Below are positions 55,014 through 63,487 of a stretch of DNA of 64,000 nt, one piece after another. This DNA is from Pseudomonas sp. L5B5 (GTDB lineage Bacteria > Pseudomonadota > Gammaproteobacteria > Pseudomonadales > Pseudomonadaceae), in contig NZ_CP084742.1 of assembly GCF_020520285.1 (NCBI RefSeq), forward strand, positions 1 through 64,000. Reading direction: 5' to 3'. The notes beneath the pieces are model-generated. The model had not been told where the DNA came from. It saw only the letters and a program-made list of their open reading frames with translations, and did not search any database. Position 1 is the first letter of the stretch, and the number at the start of each line of letters is the position of its first letter. The position numbers and the translations under genes were made by a program.

Positions 55014-56324
55014 ATGAGTAATCGCAAACGCCTGCATATCGGCATGTCCCTGGCCCCCACCTGGCTCAGCGGCGATGCCTGGCGCCAGCCGGACAGCAAC
55101 ATCGAAGGCATCTACAGCAGCGACTTCGCCGTGGACATCGCCAAGCGCTCGGAGGCCGCCCACCTGGATTTCGTATTCCGCCCGGACGTCAGTTGCCTGA
55201 ACCTGGAAGGCCTGGAAAGCGGTTCGGGATTCGCCAGCCTCGATCCCACGGTATTGCTGGCGGCGGTGGCCCGGGAGACCCGGCACATCGGCCTGGTCTC
55301 CACGGTGTCCACCACCTTTTTCCCGCCCTATGTAGTGGCACGCCAGCTGCAATCGCTGCACTGGGTGAGCAACGGCCGCGCCGGCTGGAACATCGTCACG
55401 GCCTTGCAGGGGCACGAGAATTTCGGCCTTGAAGCGATGCCCAGTGCCGATGAGCGTTATGCCCGGGCCGCGGAATTCACGCGGCTGGTCCACGACCTCT
55501 GGGCCAGCTATCCCTGCGAAGCCCTGCTCATCGACCGCGAGCACGGCCGTTACGCCGACCGCTCCAAGGTGCACCCGGTGGATCACCAGGGCGCGCATTT
55601 CAAGGTGCGTGGCCCGCTGAACCTGCCGGCCTATCCCGGGCCACGGATCCCGTTGATCCAGGCTGGCGCCTCGGATACCGGCCGGGACTTCGCCGCTTCG
55701 GTGGCCGACCTGGTGTTCGCCCCGACGCCCGACCAGGAGGCCGCCCTGGAGCTGCGCCGCGACCTGTCCCGACGCGCCGAACGCCATGGCCGGGCCCCTG
55801 CGGATATTCGCCTGCTGCCGGGGCTGAGCCTGTACCTGGCGCCTACCCGCGAAGAGGCTCGCCAGCTGTTCATGCAGACCCACGGCAATCCGGACAACAG
55901 CCGCAAGTTCGCCTCCATCAAGCAGACCATTGGCCTGGACCTCAGCGACTGGCCGCTGGATCGCCGGGTGGGCGCGGCGGATCTGCCGGCGCCGGCGGAA
56001 CATCCTGGCAGCCGGACCCATGCCAACCTGTTGCGGCGGCTGATCGAGCGCGAGACCTTGCGCCTGGACGAGTTGTTGCTGCGTCCGGAAGTGATTTCCG
56101 CAGCCCACTGGCAAGTGATCGGCACCGCCGAGGATGCCTTCGAACAGATCGTCGACTGGGCCGAGGCCGGCGCCATGGACGGTTTCATCGCTGCACCGGG
56201 TGGTTCGATCCGCTCCATGCATATCTTCCTCGAGCAGGTGGTACCGCTGCTGGTGCGGGCCGGATTGTTCCGCGAGGCCTACAGCGGCAGCACCTTCATG
56301 GACCACTTGCAGGACGTGTGCTGA
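55014..56324 (+). CDS. NtaA/DszA-type FMN-dependent monooxygenase (LLM class)
   Basis: This 436-aa flavin-dependent monooxygenase of the NtaA/SnaA/DszA group opens RKRLHIGMSLAPTWLSGDAWRQP. It shows ARETRHIGLVSTVSTTFFPPYVVARQLQSLHWVSNGRAGWNIVT and GPLNLPAYPGPRIPLIQAGASDTGRDFAA, family landmarks. Members oxidise chelators such as nitrilotriacetate or EDTA, sulfur heterocycles or antibiotic precursors with FMNH2 from a separate reductase. The ATG at 55014 has AGGAG upstream, while an in-frame ATG at 54951 has none. Coupling to a TonB receptor suggests an iron-chelate substrate. Confidence 0.87.
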   Translation: MSNRKRLHIGMSLAPTWLSGDAWRQPDSNIEGIYSSDFAVDIAKRSEAAHLDFVFRPDVSCLNLEGLESGSGFASLDPTVLLAAVARETRHIGLVSTVSTTFFPPYVVARQLQSLHWVSNGRAGWNIVTALQGHENFGLEAMPSADERYARAAEFTRLVHDLWASYPCEALLIDREHGRYADRSKVHPVDHQGAHFKVRGPLNLPAYPGPRIPLIQAGASDTGRDFAASVADLVFAPTPDQEAALELRRDLSRRAERHGRAPADIRLLPGLSLYLAPTREEARQLFMQTHGNPDNSRKFASIKQTIGLDLSDWPLDRRVGAADLPAPAEHPGSRTHANLLRRLIERETLRLDELLLRPEVISAAHWQVIGTAEDAFEQIVDWAEAGAMDGFIAAPGGSIRSMHIFLEQVVPLLVRAGLFREAYSGSTFMDHLQDVC

Positions 56325-56360
56325 AGCTCAAGCAGATAGAGGGGGCAGGGCGTTGATGGC

Positions 56361-56392
56361 GCCACGCTATGGTTGCATCTACATAGCGTGGC
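56361..56392. promoter_or_regulatory. ModE-like palindrome upstream of the Mop gene
   Basis: GCCACGCTAT-N12-ATAGCGTGGC is a perfect 10-bp inverted repeat. CGCTAT-N12-CATAGCG spacing and the inner TAC match the layout of the E. coli ModE box (CGTTAT-N12-ATAACG, from memory). It lies 54 nt before the start codon. Confidence 0.6.
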
Positions 56393-56445
56393 CCCGGATC
56401 ATTTCGCGGAAATCCTAACCCTGAAGTCAGCAAAAGGAAGTTTCG

Positions 56446-56874
56446 ATGAAAGTCAGTGCACGCAACGTGTTCAAAGGCCGGGTGAGCCAGGTCGAAGAGG
56501 GGTCGGTAAACGCCGAGGTCGTGCTATCGCTGGAGGGTGGTGAACAACTGGTGGCCGTGGTCACCCTGCAAAGCCTGCGCAACCTGGGGATCGCTCCGGG
56601 TACCGAGGCCCTGGCCCTGGTCAAGGCACCCTGGGTGATGCTGATGACCGACGCCGAGGGCATTCGTCTGTCTGCCCGCAACTGCCTGCAAGGTCGGGTC
56701 ATCAGCGTCACTGACGGGGCGGTCAATGCCGAAGTGGTGGTCGAACTCAGCGGTGGCAGCCGGGTGTACTCCATCGTCACCCGGGACGCCGTGGACGAAT
56801 TGGGCCTGGCGCCGGGTGTCAACGCCACTGCGGTGATCAAGGCATCGCACATCATCCTGGGCGTACCGGCCTGA
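56446..56874 (+). CDS. Molybdopterin-binding protein with two tandem Mop/TOBE domains
   Basis: This 142-aa protein consists of two repeats (about 1-70 and 72-142) that align with each other: SARNVFKGRVSQVEEGSVNAEVVL and SARNCLQGRVISVTDGAVNAEVVV. Each is a molbindin (Mop) domain of the kind that stores molybdate or tungstate. The ATG has AAAGGAAG upstream. A ModE-like box precedes it, so expression probably follows molybdate status. Confidence 0.92.
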   Translation: MKVSARNVFKGRVSQVEEGSVNAEVVLSLEGGEQLVAVVTLQSLRNLGIAPGTEALALVKAPWVMLMTDAEGIRLSARNCLQGRVISVTDGAVNAEVVVELSGGSRVYSIVTRDAVDELGLAPGVNATAVIKASHIILGVPA

Positions 56875-56886
56875 AGCCTTACGGGT

Positions 56887-57336
56887 CTACCAGCAATCGA
56901 ACAGTTGCTTGACCTGATGCGCATCACGACAGTCATGCAGGGCTTGTCGAAAGCGCTGGTCGGCGAACAGCCGCGCGGTTTCGCCCAGCAGGTCCAGGTG
57001 CAACTGATCGGCCGGGGCGGGCACCAGCAGCGCCACGATATCGCGCACCGGCTGCTGGTCGGGGGCGGCAAACGCCATGGGTGCCTGCGGGCGCAGGTAC
57101 AGGACGTGGATCGTATCCAGCGCCTCCAGTCGCGCATGGGGCAGGGCCACGCCCTCGCCGATGGCGGTGCTGGCGGCCTGCTCGCGACGAGCCAGGCTGG
57201 TGGATACCCAGTCTGCCGGCAAGTGCCAGGTGCGCTGCATGTGCTGGCCGATCTGCTGGAACAGGCTTTGTTTGTTCGACGTATTGAGCGCAAGGAGGAT
57301 GTCTTCCTCCTGCAGGTGCATGGCCAGCTTGCCCAT
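56887..57336 (-). CDS. PTS sugar/nitrogen-type IIA domain protein
   Basis: This 149-aa protein is an EIIA of the fructose/mannitol (PtsN-like) class. The phosphorylatable His67 lies in IGEGVALPHARL. No IIB or IIC genes are present, so a regulatory role is more likely than sugar transport. The ATG has GGAG upstream, and an alternative start five codons later gives a usual N-terminus. It converges with the Mop gene with a 12-nt gap. Confidence 0.85.
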   Translation of the reverse strand: MGKLAMHLQEEDILLALNTSNKQSLFQQIGQHMQRTWHLPADWVSTSLARREQAASTAIGEGVALPHARLEALDTIHVLYLRPQAPMAFAAPDQQPVRDIVALLVPAPADQLHLDLLGETARLFADQRFRQALHDCRDAHQVKQLFDCW

Positions 57337-57424
57337 GGGCTTCTCCAGGAAGGGCCGGGCGCCCGTGGCCCGGCTCGGATGCCATTCAAGCGCATTGGCC
57401 GCCGGTTGGCAGCCGGGCCGGGAC

Positions 57425-57443
57425 AGTCTTTACGAAGTCTTTA
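57425..57443. promoter_or_regulatory. AGTCTTTA direct repeat before the PTS IIA gene
   Basis: AGTCTTTA occurs at 57425-57432 and again at 57436-57443, 11 bp apart, one helical turn. Direct repeats with this phase are typical of OmpR/PhoB-type response regulators. It lies 89 nt upstream of the PTS IIA start. Confidence 0.35.
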
Positions 57444-57613
57444 GGTTCCTGAATGGCTGGCGCCTTTGTGATCCCGGGAAACAAAGAATCCAGGTATCAA
57501 CGTGCTATGGGGAAGCGGTGGCTCTCTTGAACTGGGTCAGTGCCACCTGAAAGTGTTCCTCAGGCATCGATAGCCCTGTCCTGCGCGCAGAGCCCGCACT
57601 TTTTGTAATTTCT

Positions 57614-58714
57614 TCACAGGGCCTCCAGAAAAGCCTTCAGCGCTTTCAGTTCGATCCGGTCCAGCCCCAATGCCTGGAACTGCGTCGACGTCACGGGAAA
57701 CAGCGGGTCTTGCTGCTGCGCACCCTTGGGCGCGGGCCTGGGCATGCCGGCGTTGTAGAACAACAGCACCTGATCGAGGCTGCTGGCCAGGCCATTGTGA
57801 AACCAGGGGCCGGTACGGCTCACCAACCGCAGTGAAGGTGTGCGCATGCGCCCGACATCCTGCGCCAGCCCGGTGACCTCATAGCGCCCGAGGTCTTCGC
57901 GGCGACGCCCATAGAAGGTCAGGCCGGCGTTGTGGAAGCGGTTGTCCTGCATTCCCGGTCCGAAGTGGCAGTTCATGCAGCGGGCCTTGGTGCGAAACAG
58001 GTGCAAGCCCTGCAATTGCTGGTCATTGAGCGCCTGCGCCTGGCCCCGCAGAAAGCGCTCGAAGGGGGTGCGTTGGGCAACCCGCAGCAGGTCGCGCTGA
58101 TAGGTCGCCAATGCCGCCGCCACCTGTTCGGCACCCAGCGCCTGTCCGGGAAACACCTTGGCGAACTGCGCCGGGTAATCCGTGCTGGCACGCAGCCGGG
58201 CTACCAGCTGCGCAACGCTGAAGGCCATTTCCTTCGGGTCGACGACCGGCATCAGGGCCTGCATCTCCAGGCTGTCGGCGCGCCCATCCCAGAACAGATG
58301 CCCGGCCAGGCCGCTGGTCACCACGCTCGGTGCATTGCGCCGGCCTGCTGCACGGTCATGCCCGAACGAAACCCGACGCCCATCGGCGAACGCCAGGTCC
58401 GGCTCATGGCAGGAGGCGCAGGCGATCTGCCCCGAGCGCGACAGGCGCGGGTCGAAGAACAGCTGGCGGCCCAGATCGGCCTTCTGCTGCGTGTAGGGGT
58501 TGTGCTCCGGCGACGGCGCACGCTCGGGCAAGGGGCCCAGCTCTTGCCAGGCCACGCCCGCATCCACCTGCGGCGCCGGCCACTGGGCGGAGGGCCGGCT
58601 GTACACCTCGCGCAGGCATGTCGGTTCGCTCAGTGCGCAGGCAAGCCCTGACTCCGATCCAATCACCAGCAGGATGCCGAACACGACCACAAGACTCTTC
58701 AGGGACCGGCGCAT
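57614..58714 (-). CDS. Diheme cytochrome c peroxidase (MauG/MbnH superfamily)
   Basis: This 366-aa periplasmic protein has a signal peptide ending near residue 26 (GLACA). Two heme motifs are present: CASCH (99-103) and CMNCH (246-250). The conserved FWDGRADSLE lies between them and TPSLRLV..TGPWFHNG near 292-308. It belongs to the diheme cytochrome c peroxidase/MauG superfamily, which includes true peroxidases and protein-modifying enzymes such as MbnH. The ATG at 58714 lies 1 nt after the stop of the TonB receptor gene, so the two are co-expressed. The 3' neighbour is an unrelated 277-bp gap. Confidence 0.9.
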   Translation of the reverse strand: MRRSLKSLVVVFGILLVIGSESGLACALSEPTCLREVYSRPSAQWPAPQVDAGVAWQELGPLPERAPSPEHNPYTQQKADLGRQLFFDPRLSRSGQIACASCHEPDLAFADGRRVSFGHDRAAGRRNAPSVVTSGLAGHLFWDGRADSLEMQALMPVVDPKEMAFSVAQLVARLRASTDYPAQFAKVFPGQALGAEQVAAALATYQRDLLRVAQRTPFERFLRGQAQALNDQQLQGLHLFRTKARCMNCHFGPGMQDNRFHNAGLTFYGRRREDLGRYEVTGLAQDVGRMRTPSLRLVSRTGPWFHNGLASSLDQVLLFYNAGMPRPAPKGAQQQDPLFPVTSTQFQALGLDRIELKALKAFLEAL

Positions 58715-58715
58715 C

Positions 58716-61511
58716 TCAGAACGCGTACCCGACTTCGAGCCAGTACTGGCGGCCCACCTCATAGGTCGAGACCGAGTTGCTGTTGACCGTCTGGTTGGCA
58801 TTGACCGACTTCTTGTCGAGCACGTTGAACACGTCGACGTTGATGAACACACTCTGGTCCCTGGCGGTGGGAATCCGCCAGCCCAGGCGCGTGTCCCAGG
58901 TCAGCGCCGGCTGGAATTTCTGTTCTTCCCAGACATCCACCGAAGTCCCCATGTAGTCCACGTTGCGCCCCGTGTCGCCAATGCGCTTGTAGCCGGCGCG
59001 GTAGCGCCAGAAGTTGCTCCACTGCAGGTTGGCCTGGGGGATCTCGGTGATGGTCGTCAGGCGAGCCGTCCAGGGCCGGTTGAAGTTGCTGGCAGGGCGA
59101 TCGTCATAATTGATGAAGCTGCCCTGGTACTGGATGACGTTGTTCTGGTAGTAGAGGTTTTCGGCGGCGACGTAGGTCGGCGCGGACGCCTTGCTGTCGG
59201 TCCAGTTGAGCGCCAGTTGACCCCCGGTCTGGGTGCCAAGCAGTGTCCAGCGCTGCTGCGGCGTCACCGTCAGGGTGTAGGTGTCGGTCTCGCTCTTGCC
59301 GTCGTTGGTGTAGGTGGTGTAGTTGCTTGCCAGCGTCGGGTCCGTGGAGGGCTCGCCCAAGGTCCTTCCGGACACCTGCACCACCTGGTCGCGGCCCTTG
59401 CGATTGACATACTTGAGGGCATATTCGACCCCGGCCCATTGCTGCACCACGCCCAGCATCAGCTCGTCATCGTAGGGGATGTCCAGCTGATTGAAACGCA
59501 CCTGGTTGGCGGCGTTGGACTTGACTACCCAGGGTTGGTCCAGGCTGTCGCGGGTTTCGTTGAAACGCAGGCGGTTGCGCCCGTCCTGCAGCTGCCAGCT
59601 GCTGACGCTGCGCCCGTAGTAACGGTTGACGCCGGCATTGAGCAAGGTGGTGCGGTCGCCGAACAGGTCATATTCGAGGGAGAAGCGCGGTGCCCAGGTG
59701 GTCTTGTCCATGTAGTCGTCGTTGTCCATGCGCACGCCCGGGCGCAAGGTCAGTTGGCCGATGGTGATCTCGTCCTGCAACCAGCTGCCCCAGGAGGTGG
59801 TGGTGAAGTCGAATTCGCCGGTGGCATAGCGGGTACGGCTTTTCATGTACTGGCCTGCCCAGCCGTTCAGGGTCTGGCCCATGTTGCAGGCGACGTTATC
59901 GGTCACCCCGGCACCGTTGGTGCAGGTCCTGGTAGCCGCGGGGGCAACGTAGGTGCTGCTGTCGGTCAGGCGCTCATAGCGCACGTACTGGCGGGAGAAC
60001 TCGAAACCGGTTTGCGGGCGGTGAGTCATGCCCAGCCAGTCGACGCTGCGCCAGTCGGCATTGAGCTTGTACTGCCAGGTACGTTGTTGCTGCTCGATAT
60101 CCCCCCAACCGCCTTCAAGGGTATTGGCGGTGGCCTTGTTGCCGATGCCCCAGTCCTTGGTGCTCGACTTGCGCCAGGTCCAGTAGTCGGCCGAATCCGA
60201 CTGGCGACTCTGCTCCTGGCCGCTCCATGCCAGGTTCTGTTCGACCCGTGCCAGGTCGCCATCCCATATGGTGCGCAGGTTCAGTTGGGTGCCGCCGGCC
60301 TTGTTGTCGTAACCCGAGTTGGCCACGTTGGCACGGAAGTAGTGACTCTCCTCAGGCGCATGGGTCACGCTGGTCTCGACGGTGAGTTGGTCGCTGGCCC
60401 GCCAGACCGACTTGAGGAAGTAGTTGTCGATGCGCCGTTCCTGCTTCTCCTCGTGAAAGCCCATTTCCTCGACGTTGTTATAGGAGTAGAAACCCAGCGG
60501 GATCGTCGAGCGCTTCTGGCTGAAACTGCCGAGCAGGCCGAAATTGTCGGTCAGGTGGCCCTGCAGGGTGCCGCGAATGGTGACCTTGTCGAACTTGGGT
60601 TGCTCGTCGGGAGAGCCGGAGTTCTCCATGCGCTCTGCTTCGCTTTCGTCGACATGATATTTGGTCCAGGCGGAGCGGGTGGTCTGCACCGAGAACTTGC
60701 CGTGCAGCGCCTGGGTCGGCGCACGGGTCTGTGCATCGATGACCCCGCCGTTGAAGCCGCCATAGGCCGCTGGCACGTTGCTGTCCAGGACCGTGATGTT
60801 CTCCAGCAGGTCGGTGTCCAGGGCCAGGCCCTGGCTGCGCCCCGGCACCGCGTCCAGCAGTTGCACCCGGTCTTCGGCCGGGTCGATGTCGTTGTTCATG
60901 TTGATGCCATCGATCAGGAAGGCATTCTGGTAGAACTGCGCGCCGTTGATGCTGATGTTGGCCGGGCCGATTTCACCAGGGGTCTTGCTGCTGAGCTGGG
61001 CGTCGTCGAACTGCACGTTGGGATGGCTGCGCAACAGGCTGGTGATGTCGCCATTACCGGCCGGCATCGCTTCGATCGTCGCGCGGTCCACACGGGTTTC
61101 CCCCTGGGGCAGAACCCACTCGCCCGGGACCTTGGTACTGCCCAGGCGGACCGGGTCCGCACGCCGATGAGTCGCGCGTTGCACCATCAGCGCGTCGTCA
61201 CCGAGGTAGATCCACTCCAGCTGGCTGCCCTTGAGCAGTTTCGCCAGGGCCTGATCGGCACTCAGTTCGCCTTGCACCGCTGGAGCGTTCAGGTTGCGCA
61301 GCAGCTGGCTGTCGACGCTGATCTGCAGGCCGGTCTGCTGTGCCAGCGCCATCAGTGCCGAGCCCAGGGGCTGGCGGGCGATGTCAATGTTATGCCGTGT
61401 CCGCTGGTCACTGGCCAGGACCGGCAAGGACACCGCCAGTCCTACCGACAGCAGTAAGAGGCGCGCGCTGCGTCGGCAACCGTGAAGACCTTCTAGGTGG
61501 CGAATGGACAT
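58716..61511 (-). CDS. TonB-dependent receptor with STN signalling domain (FecI/FecR-linked)
   Basis: This 931-aa protein has a signal peptide ending PVLAS near residue 34 and an STN domain (about 41-110) beginning HNIDIARQPLGSALMALAQQTG. A plug with NVPAAYGGFNGGVIDAQTR precedes a large barrel ending LEVGYAF. The STN domain should contact the FecR protein encoded upstream. The ligand is unknown; Fur-like elements point to iron, while the linked diheme peroxidase leaves copper open. The ATG at 61511 is chosen for its signal peptide over one at 61550. Confidence 0.9.
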   Translation of the reverse strand: MSIRHLEGLHGCRRSARLLLLSVGLAVSLPVLASDQRTRHNIDIARQPLGSALMALAQQTGLQISVDSQLLRNLNAPAVQGELSADQALAKLLKGSQLEWIYLGDDALMVQRATHRRADPVRLGSTKVPGEWVLPQGETRVDRATIEAMPAGNGDITSLLRSHPNVQFDDAQLSSKTPGEIGPANISINGAQFYQNAFLIDGINMNNDIDPAEDRVQLLDAVPGRSQGLALDTDLLENITVLDSNVPAAYGGFNGGVIDAQTRAPTQALHGKFSVQTTRSAWTKYHVDESEAERMENSGSPDEQPKFDKVTIRGTLQGHLTDNFGLLGSFSQKRSTIPLGFYSYNNVEEMGFHEEKQERRIDNYFLKSVWRASDQLTVETSVTHAPEESHYFRANVANSGYDNKAGGTQLNLRTIWDGDLARVEQNLAWSGQEQSRQSDSADYWTWRKSSTKDWGIGNKATANTLEGGWGDIEQQQRTWQYKLNADWRSVDWLGMTHRPQTGFEFSRQYVRYERLTDSSTYVAPAATRTCTNGAGVTDNVACNMGQTLNGWAGQYMKSRTRYATGEFDFTTTSWGSWLQDEITIGQLTLRPGVRMDNDDYMDKTTWAPRFSLEYDLFGDRTTLLNAGVNRYYGRSVSSWQLQDGRNRLRFNETRDSLDQPWVVKSNAANQVRFNQLDIPYDDELMLGVVQQWAGVEYALKYVNRKGRDQVVQVSGRTLGEPSTDPTLASNYTTYTNDGKSETDTYTLTVTPQQRWTLLGTQTGGQLALNWTDSKASAPTYVAAENLYYQNNVIQYQGSFINYDDRPASNFNRPWTARLTTITEIPQANLQWSNFWRYRAGYKRIGDTGRNVDYMGTSVDVWEEQKFQPALTWDTRLGWRIPTARDQSVFINVDVFNVLDKKSVNANQTVNSNSVSTYEVGRQYWLEVGYAF

Positions 61512-61553
61512 GCTCTGGTGAACTCCCCGCTCAGTGCGAACAATACGCACCTG

Positions 61554-61576
61554 TTAATGAGAATATTTACTATTAA
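61554..61576. promoter_or_regulatory. Fur-like AT-rich palindrome before the STN receptor gene
   Basis: TTAATGAGAATATTTACTATTAA contains the AATGAGAAT..ATT core of Fur sites and TTAAT/ATTAA ends. It lies 42 nt before the receptor start codon. Confidence 0.45.
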
Positions 61577-61630
61577 CTGGACGGGGCAATAAACGAACGG
61601 CGATCGAGAACTTCCAGAAATTTTTGAGAT

Positions 61631-62629
61631 TTATTTTTTTACTGGTGCTTCAGGCGTTTCTCGGATGAGGGTGAGGTACGGCCCCCAATGCGTGAGATGC
61701 CCGCGAAGCGGGGCGATGGCCAGTTGCAGCGCGGTGACCGGCGAGCGCAGGTTCAGCGAGGCGGTGACACGCCGCTCGCCCAGCGTGCGGTCGACCAGCA
61801 ACAAGGTGCCGGGGTAGTAGTCCCGCAGTTCCTCGATTACCTCGCGCAGGGGCCGGTCATTGACCAGCAGTTGCCACTGGCGCCATGGCGCAACCTGGCC
61901 AGGCGGTAGTCGGCTGCGCTGCGGCGGGCTCTGGTCCAGGCCAAGACGCAGGCTATCGCCGGGCCCCAGGGCCGGCACCGCGAGTTCGCCTCGCCCATCG
62001 CGAACCTGGACCGCTCCGCTCTGCACTGCCACCACCACGGCGTTGTGGCTGAGGTCCACATCGAACGCCGTACCGATGACCCTGACCTTCACATCCGCCG
62101 CCTGGACCGTGAACGGGCGCGAGGCATCGTGGCTGACCTCGAAGAACGCCTGCCCCCTGAGCAGGGTCACGCCCCGCGTGCCCGGCTCGAAGGCCACCCG
62201 GATGGCACTGTCGCTGCCCAGTTCGATGCGGCTGCCGTCACTCAGGCTGACCTTCAGATGCTCGCCGAGCGGGCTGGCATGGTCGGTCGGCGGCGTGGGG
62301 CGGACCAGCAACAGCACACAGGCTGCCAGCGCCAGCGCCGCCATTGCTCGACCCCGCCAGCTGCGCCGGGGCTGGACCAGGGCAGGCAACGGACGAGGCA
62401 CGGGTGTCTCCAGCGGTTCCAGGTGGCCACTGAGCAACCAGACTTTCTCGGCCTTGCGCCAGGCGACAGCATGACGCTCATCAGCGGCCAGCCAGCGGGC
62501 ATGGGCCTGATGCAGTGAGGCGTCATCCGGTGCGGCGCGGCATTGCAGCAGCCAGTCCATGGCCGCCTGCCACACCGGGTCGTCCTTCAGTGAACCGGCT
62601 ACAGGTTGAGACAAGGGGGTATCAGTCAT
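61631..62629 (-). CDS. FecR-type anti-sigma factor
   Basis: This 332-aa protein has a cytoplasmic N-terminal domain (WLLQCRAAPDDASLHQAHARWLAADERHAVAWRKAEKVW), one membrane helix near 100-117 (AMAALALAACVLLLV) and the periplasmic FecR domain (SLSDGSRIELGSDSAIRV and GVTLLRGQAFFEVSHDASRPF). It carries the ligand signal from the STN receptor to the sigma factor. The ATG at 62629 overlaps the sigma-factor stop by 8 nt. Confidence 0.92.
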   Translation of the reverse strand: MTDTPLSQPVAGSLKDDPVWQAAMDWLLQCRAAPDDASLHQAHARWLAADERHAVAWRKAEKVWLLSGHLEPLETPVPRPLPALVQPRRSWRGRAMAALALAACVLLLVRPTPPTDHASPLGEHLKVSLSDGSRIELGSDSAIRVAFEPGTRGVTLLRGQAFFEVSHDASRPFTVQAADVKVRVIGTAFDVDLSHNAVVVAVQSGAVQVRDGRGELAVPALGPGDSLRLGLDQSPPQRSRLPPGQVAPWRQWQLLVNDRPLREVIEELRDYYPGTLLLVDRTLGERRVTASLNLRSPVTALQLAIAPLRGHLTHWGPYLTLIRETPEAPVKK

Positions 62630-63140
62630 CGGCCAGATGCTCCGCACAGTGGGTCAGTGCGTCACGCACCAGCTGGTGCGCCAAGCTGGTGGAGATCTTC
62701 AACTCAGCGGCAATTTCCTGGAAGGTCAGGTGTTGCAGGCGATGCATGCGGAAGGCTCGACGCGTCCGTTCCGGCAGCAGTGTCAGGGCATCCTGCAGGA
62801 GGCGCAACTGGTCGCAATGCAGCGCCTGATGTTCCGGTGAAGGTGCGTTCGAGGGCAGTTCGTCCAGCAGGTCGTCGCCATCGGGATGGCGGTTTTCCAG
62901 GGTCGAGCGTCGCAGCAGGTCAAAGGACAGGTTGCGCACGATGCGGTACAGGTAGCCCACCGGGTTGTTCGGCTGGGCAACGCTATCGGCCTGGCCGCAG
63001 AAGCGCAGCCAGGCTTCCTGGACCACTTCCTCGGCTTGAGCCCGGCAGCCGACGATAGGGGCCGAGTAGTCGACCAGCGCGGCACGGTGGGAGAGGTAGA
63101 GCTCGAGTTTATCGCTGGGATAAGACACGACGGCGATCAT
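62622..63140 (-). CDS. FecI-type ECF sigma factor
   Basis: This 172-aa sigma-70 family protein has region 2 (about 15-80, QAEEVVQEAWLRFCG and GYLYRIVRNLSFDLLRR) and region 4 (about 115-165, LPERTRRAFRMHRLQHLTFQEIAAELKISTSLAHQLVRDAL). It should direct transcription of the receptor gene below when released by FecR. The start ATG lacks a clear ribosome site. A Fur-like box lies upstream. Confidence 0.92.
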   Translation of the reverse strand: MIAVVSYPSDKLELYLSHRAALVDYSAPIVGCRAQAEEVVQEAWLRFCGQADSVAQPNNPVGYLYRIVRNLSFDLLRRSTLENRHPDGDDLLDELPSNAPSPEHQALHCDQLRLLQDALTLLPERTRRAFRMHRLQHLTFQEIAAELKISTSLAHQLVRDALTHCAEHLADD

Positions 63141-63180
63141 TCAAGGTGAGATCAGGCTAGGGGGGGCGGAATCTTATCTT

Positions 63181-63200
63181 CAATTGCAAATGCTTATCAA
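63181..63200 (-). promoter_or_regulatory. Fur-like box before the ECF sigma gene
   Basis: On the minus strand the site reads TTGATAAGCATTTGCAATTG. It resembles Fur sites of fecI-type genes in pseudomonads, with GATAA and a T/A-rich partner, and lies 41 nt before the sigma start. Confidence 0.5.
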
Positions 63201-63487
63201 CAGCGTTTGTTTCGCCCTTGAGTGAATGTCGGATCGACCCAAGAGGAGGAGGGGGGCGGAACTGCAAATGGCTGTACTGATTTGAGAGTGGGCAGTTGGC
63301 GAGCACTCCCACCAAACTCCAGGATCTGGCCAGGTTGTCGCCGCTGATCCTCGAGCACCTCAATTTGTGGGGCGCTACTCTTTTGCTGTACCTGAGGAAG
63401 TCGCCCGAAATGAATTGCCGCTGCAATCCAGACGAAAATCAGACCCTCCCGCCCAACGATCACATGAGCCGGGCTATTGAAGCTCAT
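63197..63487 (-). other. Doubtful 96-codon frame coupled to the flavin reductase gene
   Basis: The stretch 63141-63483 (343 bp) between the sigma and reductase genes holds this minus-strand frame, whose ATG overlaps the reductase stop as ATGA. The product (start MSFNSPAHVIVGREGLIFVW) is not recognised, is low in conserved features and runs into the sigma-gene promoter region. It may be a real coupled gene, a decayed one, or chance. Confidence 0.25.

Noticed and set aside
58500..61457. 985-codon plus-strand frame opposite the STN receptor and peroxidase
   Set aside because: It covers two genes with clear domains on the other strand and has no domain of its own.
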